57,596 bases of DNA, from positions 1 through 57,596 of the forward strand of contig PASJ01000001.1 of assembly GCA_002711925.1 (NCBI GenBank), read 5' to 3'. The translations under genes were made by a program, and so were the position numbers. The first letter of the stretch is position 1. The number at the start of each line of letters is the position of its first letter. Under the pieces are notes generated by a model. It searched no databases. It was given only the letters and a program-made list of their open reading frames with translations, and was not told the DNA's origin. Shown here one piece after another: positions 45,650 through 54,041 of this stretch. This DNA is from Pseudobdellovibrionaceae bacterium (GTDB lineage: Bacteria; Bdellovibrionota_B; Oligoflexia; Oligoflexales; Bog-1112).

Positions 45650-46129
45650 AAAAAAATAAATAGATATAATTTTTACAGCCTATTGCTTTTTGCCTCATAA
45701 AATCTTCTAACTTATCTCGAGCATATTAAGTTCTCTTTTATGAAGAAACACAGTTAAAATAAATGTTTGTGACTGAAAAAAGAGTAAATTTTTATATTTA
45801 ACGAGTTATCTGTACACTATAAGAATACTATGTGTAAAAAAAAGCACAGGAGAGAGGATGTAAGCATTGCCTCTTTTTCACACTAAAGTCAAAAACTTCT
45901 ATTTAGTGGAAAAACAAAAACCTCCACTCTGTGTAGATAAAAACATGTTACAAATCAGAAAGGAACCAAAGGTTTCAAAACACTCTCAGGCATGACAACT
46001 AAAGCACGAGGACATTGGTGAAAAATATATTTGGTAACAAAACGAAGATGGTATATTTATATATTAAGCCTGTTTCCAAAGCCAAAGTATGGAGCAAAAA
46101 TTTCTCCCAAGAAAAAAAGAGGAAAAAAT
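45650..46129. other. Long leader or intergenic region before a small exported protein
   Basis: No ORF with a Shine-Dalgarno is found other than a start-stop pair (ATGTAA at 45858-45863) preceded by AGGAG. Two longer frames overlapping the last 110 bases are alternatives that begin before the true signal peptide; I consider them shadows. A terminator-like hairpin lies at 45853-45878. Confidence 0.4.
45853..45878 (+). terminator. Terminator-like hairpin downstream of alkD
   Basis: AGAGG (45853-45857) pairs with CCTCT (45870-45874), and ATG (45858-45860) with CAT (45865-45867) around loop TAAG, with a two-base bulge. A short T-run follows. It is 200 bases past the alkD stop and could also act as an attenuator for the next gene, because the stem contains a Shine-Dalgarno and an ATGTAA. 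Confidence 0.4.
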
Positions 46130-46603
46130 ATGAAAAAAAAATTTATCTTGATTGTTCATCTATACTTTTTACTGCCTGGGGCTTATATATATTCTCAAGC
46201 AGAAAGCATAGAAAACAGCCTTAGCTCACTTTCTAGGTTTGATCACATACAAATTAACCTTGAAAAAGAAGATGAAAAACTGGATCATGTTTTCCCAATT
46301 CCCCCCGTATTTGGTCGATCCATATCAAACTATGGTTTTACGCAACTGAAGCCCCAAGAACACACAATCTACAAAGTTAAAAAGTTAATAAGCGACATGT
46401 CTGAAGTTCCTATTGTACAAGAAAAAACAATTAATTTTAATCGTGCAATTTTTTTAGAACAAATCTCGCCCCCCCAAAAGGAAGAAGAAAAAATTTTTTG
46501 GATTTTAGACGAAAAAGGAATGATCCGACAATTTGAAAACGGAGAGGTCGTAGCTAAAGTGAAAAGTGTAAAAAAAGTTTTTCTTACAAGATCCAGACTA
46601 TAG
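46130..46603 (+). CDS. Small exported protein of unknown function
   Basis: A 157-residue protein. The ATG at 46130 has AGAGG seven bases before it and opens a good signal peptide (KKKFILIVHLYFLLPGAYIYSQA). The upstream in-frame ATG at 46031 would put 33 basic residues before it and has no Shine-Dalgarno. The mature part has no Cys, one Pro-rich turn (FPIPPVFG), and a C-terminal strand-rich stretch (KIFWILDEKGMIRQF). Not recognised. It is probably periplasmic. It is the last plus-strand gene before the long minus-strand run and converges on the heptosyltransferase gene. Confidence 0.55.
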   Translation: MKKKFILIVHLYFLLPGAYIYSQAESIENSLSSLSRFDHIQINLEKEDEKLDHVFPIPPVFGRSISNYGFTQLKPQEHTIYKVKKLISDMSEVPIVQEKTINFNRAIFLEQISPPQKEEEKIFWILDEKGMIRQFENGEVVAKVKSVKKVFLTRSRL

Positions 46604-46661
46604 TAAAGGTCTGTCAAACGTTATCAAACCACAAGAGATATAACCTCCTAAGCACAAAAAG

Positions 46662-47672
46662 TCAAAATTCGTGACCTGACCACTGTTGAACCTTTTCAAG
46701 AACAGACTCTTTTTTTAAAAGAGTCATACAAGTGCATTTCCCAAAGAAGCGACAACCGCGACAAACCCCAACCGGACAAAGCGCCTCAGCGTTTTGACCA
46801 ACAGGCCCCCAACGACGAGGCCCCAAAGAGGTGTCTAATGGATATAACCCTAAACTATTAACCCCAAGACCAGCAGCCAGGTGCAGTGGACCAGTACTGC
46901 CAGAGACAAAACCATCAGCAAGAGATAAAAAGTTGATGAAATCTTTCAAACTAAACAAATCAAAAGCATCCACAACATACGAACAACGACTTAAGATCGG
47001 ATCTCGAAAAGATTTTTTCTCCCCACCATCCCCGGTGATAAAAACCTTAAACCTCTTCGGGTCCAAAGCATTTATAAAATCAATAAACTGCTGAAGATCC
47101 CAGTGACGACTACTACCTCTCGACCCAGGGTGTACCACAAGATTAAACTTTTTTTGATGCATCAAATGTCTGAACTTTTCTTTCTGACTAGGTTTTATCT
47201 TTAGGATTGACTTTAAATTATTTAAACTCGGATCTGCCCGAAGTCCAAGTCCCTCTAAAAGCTTCAAGTTGAGTTGACTTTCGTGCAAAACACTTTTCTT
47301 TCGAGAAACATCAGGCCTCCGGTTGCAATAATACCAGTGGTAAAACCTTCGGCTTGTTCCCACGCGACAAGCGACCCCAGCAAGCCAAAACAAACGGGCT
47401 AACTCTCGACGCGGATATGCATGAATCACAGTGTCTATCTTTAAGTTTTTTATATAACGGACCCTTTTATCCTCAGAGGCTAAACCTTGAAGCTCCTCAT
47501 AGGAGACAAACTCATCAACACCACCGTAAGCATGGACAAGGCAGGAAACAAGACCTTTACCTAAAAAACTAAGCTTCGCATCAGGAAAGTTCTTTTTTAT
47601 AAAATGAATTAAAGGCAACGACAAAACAACGTCACCGATATTATCTGTTCGACTTATAAGAAAATGCTTCAC
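46662..47672 (-). CDS. Glycosyltransferase family 9, LPS heptosyltransferase-like
   Basis: A 336-residue GT-B enzyme that would add ADP-heptose to the LPS core. Landmarks are the N-terminal ISRTDNIGDVVLSLPLI (first 20 residues), the acceptor-domain end, VVHPGSRGSSRHWD at the start of the donor domain, FISGSTGPLHLAAGLG-type nucleotide loop (visible: GSTGPLHLAAGLG) and GPRRWGP. The C-terminal CRGCRFFGKCTCM is the Cys cluster common in the family. It lies 18 bases after gcvP on the same strand, an unexpected pairing. The exact core position it modifies is unknown. Confidence 0.85.
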   Translation of the reverse strand: MKHFLISRTDNIGDVVLSLPLIHFIKKNFPDAKLSFLGKGLVSCLVHAYGGVDEFVSYEELQGLASEDKRVRYIKNLKIDTVIHAYPRRELARLFWLAGVACRVGTSRRFYHWYYCNRRPDVSRKKSVLHESQLNLKLLEGLGLRADPSLNNLKSILKIKPSQKEKFRHLMHQKKFNLVVHPGSRGSSRHWDLQQFIDFINALDPKRFKVFITGDGGEKKSFRDPILSRCSYVVDAFDLFSLKDFINFLSLADGFVSGSTGPLHLAAGLGVNSLGLYPLDTSLGPRRWGPVGQNAEALCPVGVCRGCRFFGKCTCMTLLKKESVLEKVQQWSGHEF

Positions 47673-47690
47673 CTTAAAACCTAAAAAAAA

Positions 47691-50540
47691 CTAGAATGTA
47701 CAACAAAAATTACGATCACCATACGCATCATCGACTCTTCCAACAGGAGGCCAATACTTTTGCGGGCTCATATCAGAGCCTGGAAACACAGCCTTTTCTC
47801 TGGTGTATGGAAAGCTCCAAGAGGTGCTTGTTGCCTGATCTTGTGTGTGGGGGGAGTTTTTTAGAACATTATTTTCTCTTGAATAGTCACCTTTTTCAAC
47901 CTCCCCAATCTCTTTCCTTATTTCAAGCATCGCATCACAAAACCTATCAATCTCTTCTTTTGACTCACTTTCTGTTGGCTCTATCATCATCGTGTTGACA
48001 ACCGGCCAAGAAATTGTTGGTGCGTGAAACCCAAAGTCCATCAAACGTTTTGCAACATCTTGAACATCTACCGAACAAGTGGCCTTAAATGAACGCAGAT
48101 CAAGAATACACTCATGAGCAACAAGGCCCTTATCGTTCATATAAAGAATAGGAAAGGACTCCCTCAAACGATGAGCAATATAGTTAGCACTAATTATCGA
48201 CTGCCTTGTTGCAAGCTGAACACCAGCACCACCCAAAAGTTTTAAATAAACCCACGAAATAGGATAAAGGCTTGCGCTACCATAGGGGGCTGACGAAACC
48301 ATACCAATTGAGTCTAAGTTTGTTGCATTATAGTGGGTCTTTGGCAGAAAAGGTAAAAGATGTTTTTTAACACCTATCGGACCGGCACCAGGCCCCCCCC
48401 CGCCATGGGGTATGCAAAAAGTCTTGTGTAAATTTAGATGACAAACATCAGCCCCGTAGTCTGTGGGGCAAAGCTCTCCTGCTTGAGCATTAAAATTAGC
48501 CCCATCTAAATACACCTGTCCACCAAAACGATGTATAAGAGCACAAAAAACCTCGATATTCTCTTCAAAGACACCATGAGTTGATGGATATGTAACCATC
48601 ATAGCAGCAAGGGTGTTTTTATTTTCTTCACACAACTCAGTCAAGTGTTTGAGGTCAATGTTGCCTGCTTGGTCACACTTAATCACCTTCACAACAAACC
48701 CAGCAATTCTTGCACTTGCTGGGTTTGTTCCATGCGCTGAGCTTGGAATAAGACAAACATTTCTTTGCCCTTCTCCAATACTTTCTAAATACTTTTTAAT
48801 AACTAATAGCCCGGTGTATTCACCTTGTGCCCCTGAGTTCGGTTGGAACGAAAAGGCAGCAAAACCAGTTAGCTGACATAGCATTTCATCTAGTTCACAA
48901 ATCAACTGACTGTAGCCAACAACCTGGTCTTCAGGAACGTAGGGATGGACGTTGGCAAACTCAGGCCAAAGCGTTGGTATCATTTCACAAGAAGCGTTGA
49001 GCTTCATTGTACAAGAACCCAAAGGTATCATTGAGTTCAAAAGAGAAATATCTTTCAGTTCTAGGCGCCTCAAATATCGCATAAACTCTGTTTCGCTGGG
49101 CTGGTCTAAAAAAAGTTTGTGAGTAAAAATAGAAGTAGATCTTTTTAAACTTTGTGGCAGACCAAGCTTCGAATTTGAAAAGATAGGAAGATCTTGATAA
49201 GTCTTTTTATCAGAACAAAAAACAGAAAACAGCGTTAAAACATCTTGAACACTCGTTGTCTCATCAAAAGCTACCCTTGTTAAACCAGAGGGAAAATATG
49301 CTAAGTTCACTCCGTGCTTTAAAGCTCTTTGTCTGATTTTTTCTTGCGAAACCGGTCCTTCTGTAATGCTCAATGTATCAAAAAACTCATGAGACTTCAG
49401 ATGATACCCTTGATCAAGAAGAAATGAAGCAAACTTTCTCTGAAAATTGTGCACTTGACAAGCAATTTTGTTAAGTCCTTTTTCTCCGTGATAAAGAGCA
49501 TAAAAACCAGACAGATTTGCCAAAAGAGCTTGAGAGGTGCAGATATTACTTGTCGCTTTTTCTCTTCTTATATGTTGCTCTCTTGTTTGAAGAGAAAGTC
49601 GAAAAACCCTTCTACCAGAAGCATCTTTAGAAACACCGACAACTCTCCCTGGCACAAGACGTTTATACTCGTCTTTTGTTGCAAAAAAAGCAGCATGAGG
49701 CCCCCCAAACCCCAAGGGGCAACCAAACCTCTGAGCACTCCCAACTGCTATATCTGCACCTATATCTCCTGGTGATTTCAGCAAAACTAATGCCAATGGA
49801 TCACAAGACAAAATCATCATGCCTTCTGAATCATGAACCTTTTGAGAAAAGTTCTCATAATCATGAAAGTCTCCATAAGTACTTGGGTAAGCCAACAAAG
49901 CAGCAAAAAAATTCTTATCAAAAGCAAAGTCTTCAACCTGGCCAATAAGTAAGGAAACTCCAAGAAACTTCGCTTTTGTTTTTAAGACTTCAATAGTTTG
50001 TGGATGACAATCGTCCGCAATAAAAAACGCTCTAGAACCGTCTTTGTTTTTAACAGCATGTGCTAAAGTCATAGCTTCTGCACAAGCTGTTGCCTCGTCT
50101 AGTAAAGAAGCGTTCGCAATAGGCAAACCGGTCAAACCAGAAATAACTGTTTGAAAGTTTAACAGTGCCTCCAAACGACCTTGGGAGATCTCCGGCTGAT
50201 ATGGAGTGTAAGGAGTGTACCAGGCCGGGTTTTCTAAAACATGGCGTTGTAGTACAGCAGGCGTGTGACAAGAAGCATAACCAGCACCTATCCAAGATTT
50301 ATTTATAATATTTTTTGATGCTCTCTGACGCAAAGCAACAAAAGCTTGTGCTTCCGTTTCAAAAGAGGCAAAGGCTTTTTGCTTAGAACGGATCAAACCA
50401 GAGGGGAAAACATCAGAAAAAAAGTCCTCTTCCTCAAAATATCCCACAGCAGCAAGCATTGCCTGCTTGTCGGCAAGAGTCACACCAATATGCCGTTTCC
50501 AGAAATCACGAGAACCCAAAGATTCCTGCTCGTTTTCCAT
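47691..50540 (-). CDS. gcvP: Glycine dehydrogenase (decarboxylating), P-protein
   Basis: A PLP enzyme of the glycine cleavage system; it decarboxylates glycine and passes the aminomethyl group to the lipoyl arm of GcvH. At 949 residues it is the single-chain form. Landmarks are FWKRHIGVT at the start, the N-terminal half with GYASCHTPAVLQR, the PLP-lysine motif DVCHLNLHKTFCIPHGGGGPG, and the C-terminal half with PTESESKEEIDRFC. The Gly loop after the Lys is coded by a nine-C run on the plus strand. No gcvT or gcvH gene is nearby. It lies 150 bases after rpoN and just before the heptosyltransferase. Confidence 0.96.
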   Translation of the reverse strand: MENEQESLGSRDFWKRHIGVTLADKQAMLAAVGYFEEEDFFSDVFPSGLIRSKQKAFASFETEAQAFVALRQRASKNIINKSWIGAGYASCHTPAVLQRHVLENPAWYTPYTPYQPEISQGRLEALLNFQTVISGLTGLPIANASLLDEATACAEAMTLAHAVKNKDGSRAFFIADDCHPQTIEVLKTKAKFLGVSLLIGQVEDFAFDKNFFAALLAYPSTYGDFHDYENFSQKVHDSEGMMILSCDPLALVLLKSPGDIGADIAVGSAQRFGCPLGFGGPHAAFFATKDEYKRLVPGRVVGVSKDASGRRVFRLSLQTREQHIRREKATSNICTSQALLANLSGFYALYHGEKGLNKIACQVHNFQRKFASFLLDQGYHLKSHEFFDTLSITEGPVSQEKIRQRALKHGVNLAYFPSGLTRVAFDETTSVQDVLTLFSVFCSDKKTYQDLPIFSNSKLGLPQSLKRSTSIFTHKLFLDQPSETEFMRYLRRLELKDISLLNSMIPLGSCTMKLNASCEMIPTLWPEFANVHPYVPEDQVVGYSQLICELDEMLCQLTGFAAFSFQPNSGAQGEYTGLLVIKKYLESIGEGQRNVCLIPSSAHGTNPASARIAGFVVKVIKCDQAGNIDLKHLTELCEENKNTLAAMMVTYPSTHGVFEENIEVFCALIHRFGGQVYLDGANFNAQAGELCPTDYGADVCHLNLHKTFCIPHGGGGPGAGPIGVKKHLLPFLPKTHYNATNLDSIGMVSSAPYGSASLYPISWVYLKLLGGAGVQLATRQSIISANYIAHRLRESFPILYMNDKGLVAHECILDLRSFKATCSVDVQDVAKRLMDFGFHAPTISWPVVNTMMIEPTESESKEEIDRFCDAMLEIRKEIGEVEKGDYSRENNVLKNSPHTQDQATSTSWSFPYTREKAVFPGSDMSPQKYWPPVGRVDDAYGDRNFCCTF

Positions 50541-50689
50541 AACAAACCTCTTAAATGTTCTTGCGTTAACAATATTAAATATAAAAAACTAACACCGCAA
50601 AAGATAGAAAACTAGAATTTATCTAGGCGAACACAAAAAAAATCGCTGCTAAAATATTTGTAGCTCGACCACCTTTAAAAAAGAGGAAC

Positions 50690-52060
50690 TTAGTACTTTT
50701 TCTTTCTAAAAGAAGCAGAAGCAAAGCCCATTTGTTGTCGATATTTTGTAACAGTTCTTCGAGCAACAGAAACAGACCTCTTCGCTAATATATTAACTAT
50801 TTTTTGATCAGATAAGGGCGCATAGGAATCTTCTTCGTTAAGCAAGGTTTTAATCATTTGCTTGATGGCTTGGCTTGAAAGCGCCTCTTCGCCCCCTTGA
50901 CTCACACAACTTGTAAAAAAATACTTTAATTTAAAAATACCCCATGAGCTTTGGATATACTTGCTGCTTGTAATCCTACTGACGGTTGACTCGTGCAAAC
51001 CCAAATCATCAGCAATATCTTTCAAGATTAAAGGTCGAAGGTATAAGGGGCCGTTTTCAAAAAAAGCTCTTTGCTTTTTTACAAGCGCTTCTGAAACCTG
51101 GAAAAGTGTTTTTTGTCTTTGCTCAAGGGTTTTTAACAACCAATTTGCTGATTTCAATTTCTCAGCTAAAAACACTTTATCTTTTGATCCTTGAACACAC
51201 CGGGAAAAAGTGTCTGCCTGATCACTTAGTTTAACTTGGGCAACTCCATGGTTGTTCAAGCTTATACAGAAGTTCCCCCCCTCAAAAGAAACGAAAACAT
51301 CGGGAACTATAAAGTGAGTATTTTCTTGAGCAAAAGCTCTTGCCGGAACAGGCTCCATTTTCGAAACGCGAACCAAAAGACCTTTAACCTCTTCAAGACT
51401 GAGACCCATACCTCTAGCAATTTTTTCTTCAGAACGAGACAAAAGATCTGGAAAATATTTGCTGATCATAGTTTCTATCAAAGGATCCTTTAGCTCTTTT
51501 GCCTGTAACAATAAACACTCTTGTAGGTTTCTAGCACAAACACCATGAGGCTCGAGCTGCTGCAAAATTTTTAAGACAGGCAAAACCTCGGCAACAGAAA
51601 CACCCTCTTTATCAAAAAAAGATTCGAGAGAAAGAGAGAAAAAACCTTTCTCGTCCAAGTTGCCAAGAATTAACAAAGCTATCTGTCTCTGCTTAGAACT
51701 AAGTTCAAAATATGCAAGTTGCGCCAACAAAGAATCAAAAAGTTTGGGACGCTCCGTTAGTGTTTTTTCAAAATCAAAGCTCTCCTCTAGGTTTTTTTTG
51801 GAGGGCCTTTCAAAAAGAGAGTCCATTTCAAAACAAGAAAAAGAGATATCTTCAACAGTTTCTTCAGATGTTGCGGGACCTTCTTCTTTTTCCTCTGACT
51901 CAAAAACTTCTTCTAAAAGTGGGTTTTCAAGCAACTCTTTGGTTAAATGTTGGTTTAACTCATGCCTTGAAAGCTGAAGTAGCTTAATCGCCTGCTGAAG
52001 GCTTGGTGTCATTAGTAACTGAGAACTTAACTTTAGGGCTTGGTTTTGACGCAAATCCAT
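50690..52060 (-). CDS. rpoN: RNA polymerase sigma-54 factor
   Basis: The alternative sigma factor that needs an AAA+ activator and reads -24/-12 promoters. The 456-residue protein has region I (LRQNQALKLSSQLLMTPSLQQAI), an acidic region II, the core-binding region (FDSLLAQL, then ERKQIALLILGNLDEKGF-like), the HTH (LKDIADDLGLHESTVSRI), and the C-terminal RpoN box ARRTVTKYRQQMG. All are intact. It is directly downstream of lptB, the usual bacterial context. Its presence implies sigma-54 promoters and activators elsewhere, possibly including pilus and motility genes. Confidence 0.95.
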   Translation of the reverse strand: MDLRQNQALKLSSQLLMTPSLQQAIKLLQLSRHELNQHLTKELLENPLLEEVFESEEKEEGPATSEETVEDISFSCFEMDSLFERPSKKNLEESFDFEKTLTERPKLFDSLLAQLAYFELSSKQRQIALLILGNLDEKGFFSLSLESFFDKEGVSVAEVLPVLKILQQLEPHGVCARNLQECLLLQAKELKDPLIETMISKYFPDLLSRSEEKIARGMGLSLEEVKGLLVRVSKMEPVPARAFAQENTHFIVPDVFVSFEGGNFCISLNNHGVAQVKLSDQADTFSRCVQGSKDKVFLAEKLKSANWLLKTLEQRQKTLFQVSEALVKKQRAFFENGPLYLRPLILKDIADDLGLHESTVSRITSSKYIQSSWGIFKLKYFFTSCVSQGGEEALSSQAIKQMIKTLLNEEDSYAPLSDQKIVNILAKRSVSVARRTVTKYRQQMGFASASFRKKKY

Positions 52061-52089
52061 TATAAGAACCCTCTCAACTAGAGATATTT

Positions 52090-52815
52090 TTATAAGCGAA
52101 AGTTTTCACCCAAGTAAATTTTTCGAACAAAGCTATTGTTGGAGACCTCCTCAGCTTTTCCTTCTGCAACAACTCGTCCGTCGGAAATAACATATGTTCT
52201 ACTGCAAAAATTAAGAATTTCTCTAGCACTGTGATCAGTTATTAAAACCCCCAAACCTTCTTCAATTAGGGAGTTGATAATCAGCTGAACCTCTTGAACT
52301 GTAACAGGATCCACTCCTGCAAAAGGTTCGTCCAATAAAAGAAACCTAGGACGAGTTATTAATGAGCGGGCAATCTCAACCCTTCTTCTTTCTCCACCAG
52401 ACAAAGAAAGGCCGTACGTTTTAGAAATATGTTGAATTTGAAATTTATTTAACAGCTCGTGTAAAAGGAGTTTCTGCTTCGAACGCTTGAGGCCAACTAG
52501 TTGCATAATCGCAAGAAGGTTCTCTTCCACTGTTAATTTACGAAAAATAGAACAACCTTGAGACAGGTAGCTTAAACCAAGGCGAGCCCTTGTTTGAAGA
52601 GGAAGAGCAGTCACATCTTGACCATCAAGAAGGATTTGTCCCCCATCAGGCGAAAGAAGCCCAACAATAGCATTAAAGGTTGTGGATTTACCCGCTCCAT
52701 TTGGCCCCAATAAACCAACAGTTTCACCTGAAGAAAGCGATACTGAAACATCTTGCACGGCCTTCTTGGCTCCAAAACATTTGCTAATCTTTGTGACAAC
52801 TAAACGCGAACCCAC
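52090..52815 (-). CDS. lptB: LPS export ABC transporter ATPase
   Basis: The ATPase of the Lpt bridge, extracting LPS from the inner membrane with LptF and LptG. The 241-residue protein has Walker A GPNGAGKST, the Q-loop, signature LSGGERRRVEIARSL and Walker B LLLDEPFAGVDP, and the H-loop TDHSAREI. Start is a GTG (RBS GAAGAGG at five bases); an ATG one base earlier is out of frame. It lies between lptA and rpoN, the standard gene order. lptF, lptG and lptD are not in the window. Confidence 0.94.
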   Translation of the reverse strand: MGSRLVVTKISKCFGAKKAVQDVSVSLSSGETVGLLGPNGAGKSTTFNAIVGLLSPDGGQILLDGQDVTALPLQTRARLGLSYLSQGCSIFRKLTVEENLLAIMQLVGLKRSKQKLLLHELLNKFQIQHISKTYGLSLSGGERRRVEIARSLITRPRFLLLDEPFAGVDPVTVQEVQLIINSLIEEGLGVLITDHSAREILNFCSRTYVISDGRVVAEGKAEEVSNNSFVRKIYLGENFRL

Positions 52816-52853
52816 ATTTACCTCTTCCCTAGCGACTCTTTAGGCTTATATAA

Positions 52854-53453
52854 TTATTGCTCTCCTGAAATAACTCCTCTTACTTTCTCAGTAATAAGTT
52901 GCCCTTTTACTAAGCTGTAGGTTGCTTTATGACAATAAACGACTCGTTCTCCTTGACGAATAACCACGTTTCCCTCAAAGAAAGCTTCTTCTTTAAGTTG
53001 ATCATACCTCGCTTCGTCGCTTGAAAGACTCCATGAATCTCCCCTACAGTCGATAAAATTCTCAACAACAACATGTCCCTTTGCAGTCATACTTTTAAAG
53101 TCACGACTAGCAGTAACAAAAGAAACCTTAACCCAATCGGCAAGAAGCTTTGTCGCTCCTTTTTGAAGAATAACATCTTGGTCTAACTCAAGCCAGAGCC
53201 CCTTTTCGCTGGCCGTAACGCTTTTGCTTTTAAACAGAAGCTCTTTGTCGCGCCTTTGAAGGGTGCCCTTTTCAGAGTCACAAGATTTCGAGCGGCCCCC
53301 AAACAAGCCAAGACGAGGTGGCCCTTGCTGAGCGCTTTGTTTAGGATTTGCCAATAATTTTAAGCTTAAAGCCCCATCGGAAAAAAGAGCTGCAAAAAGG
53401 ACACACATAAAAATAAAAACAGAAAAGGGAAAAAAAACAAACCTAGAAAGCAC
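52854..53453 (-). CDS. lptA: LptA/OstA-like periplasmic LPS transport protein
   Basis: A 199-residue protein that would form part of the periplasmic LPS bridge. The signal peptide (VLSRFVFFPFSVFIFMCVLFAALF) starts at GTG 53453, which has GGAGG five bases upstream. The frame could extend to TTG 53495, but that overlaps lptC by 53 bases without a better site. The mature part is repeated beta strands (AKGHVVVEN, EARYDQL, AFFEGNVVIRQG), as expected for the OstA jellyroll. The linker before it is Ser/Gln-rich with two Cys positions. Sequence identity to E. coli LptA is low, so the call also rests on its position between lptC and lptB. Confidence 0.75.
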   Translation of the reverse strand: MLSRFVFFPFSVFIFMCVLFAALFSDGALSLKLLANPKQSAQQGPPRLGLFGGRSKSCDSEKGTLQRRDKELLFKSKSVTASEKGLWLELDQDVILQKGATKLLADWVKVSFVTASRDFKSMTAKGHVVVENFIDCRGDSWSLSSDEARYDQLKEEAFFEGNVVIRQGERVVYCHKATYSLVKGQLITEKVRGVISGEQ

Positions 53454-54036
53454 AAGCCCCTCCCTCACAACTAAAAGAACCATGTGTTTGCCCAAACAGC
53501 TTTACCGTAAAGCTATCAACATCTAAAGAGAAACCACTGTCACCAAAAAACTTCAAGCCTTCATTCAAAAGAGTAACAGGACTTTCACTCACAACCTTAC
53601 GAAAAGAGCCGAGATAATACGGGTTAAAAGTAACGACCTGCGTGTCGGCAGAGGTAAAAAAACTCTCCCCTTCTGCCCACATGCCGTCAACTAACTCTTC
53701 GTTAGCGCCCAAATCAAGAAAAGATTTCTTAAAAGTCATCTTTAAAGTCGGTGCGGAAAAACAACGCGCAACACCTTTCTGCAAAAAAGCATGACCCCAG
53801 ACGCCACCAAAAAAACCCGCACTTTCAAGGTTTTCTGCCACCCCTTGGGCTGCAAAAATATTATACTCTTCTCTGCCCTGGTGATATGCCTTAAAGGTTC
53901 CACCAACAAAACGCCCAACAGCAAAGTCTACCGCCTGCTCTTGAGGGGTTTGAGAAGTGAAAAAAAATTGTACCCCAGCAAACAAAGCAAATGTCAGAAA
54001 AGCGACCCAAACCGTAACTCGCCTCTTTGAAACCAA
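53443..54036 (-). CDS. lptC: LptC-like membrane-anchored LPS transport protein
   Basis: A 197-residue protein with one N-terminal membrane anchor (VWVAFLTFALFAGVQFFF) and a periplasmic beta-rich domain. LptC passes LPS from LptB2FG to LptA. It starts with TTG; GGAG at nine bases overlaps the TAA of pyrG, so the two genes look translationally coupled. The C-terminus ends with two Cys (FSCEGGACAF), unusual for LptC. The similarity to known LptC proteins is weak, and the call depends on its place between pyrG and lptA. DUF1239-type proteins would be the family. Confidence 0.7.
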   Translation of the reverse strand: MVSKRRVTVWVAFLTFALFAGVQFFFTSQTPQEQAVDFAVGRFVGGTFKAYHQGREEYNIFAAQGVAENLESAGFFGGVWGHAFLQKGVARCFSAPTLKMTFKKSFLDLGANEELVDGMWAEGESFFTSADTQVVTFNPYYLGSFRKVVSESPVTLLNEGLKFFGDSGFSLDVDSFTVKLFGQTHGSFSCEGGACAF

Positions 54037-54041
54037 AGCTA

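Noticed and set aside
46015..46224. 69-codon plus-strand frame before the small exported protein
   Set aside because: It has no Shine-Dalgarno and overlaps the better-supported gene that has a signal peptide and AGAGG site.
48393..48401. Nine-C run in gcvP as a phase-variation switch
   Set aside because: It encodes the strictly conserved Gly loop after the PLP lysine, so GGG codon use explains it.
50541..50689. Glycine riboswitch in the leader of gcvP
   Set aside because: The 149 bases between rpoN and gcvP show no paired elements or conserved bases of the glycine aptamer.
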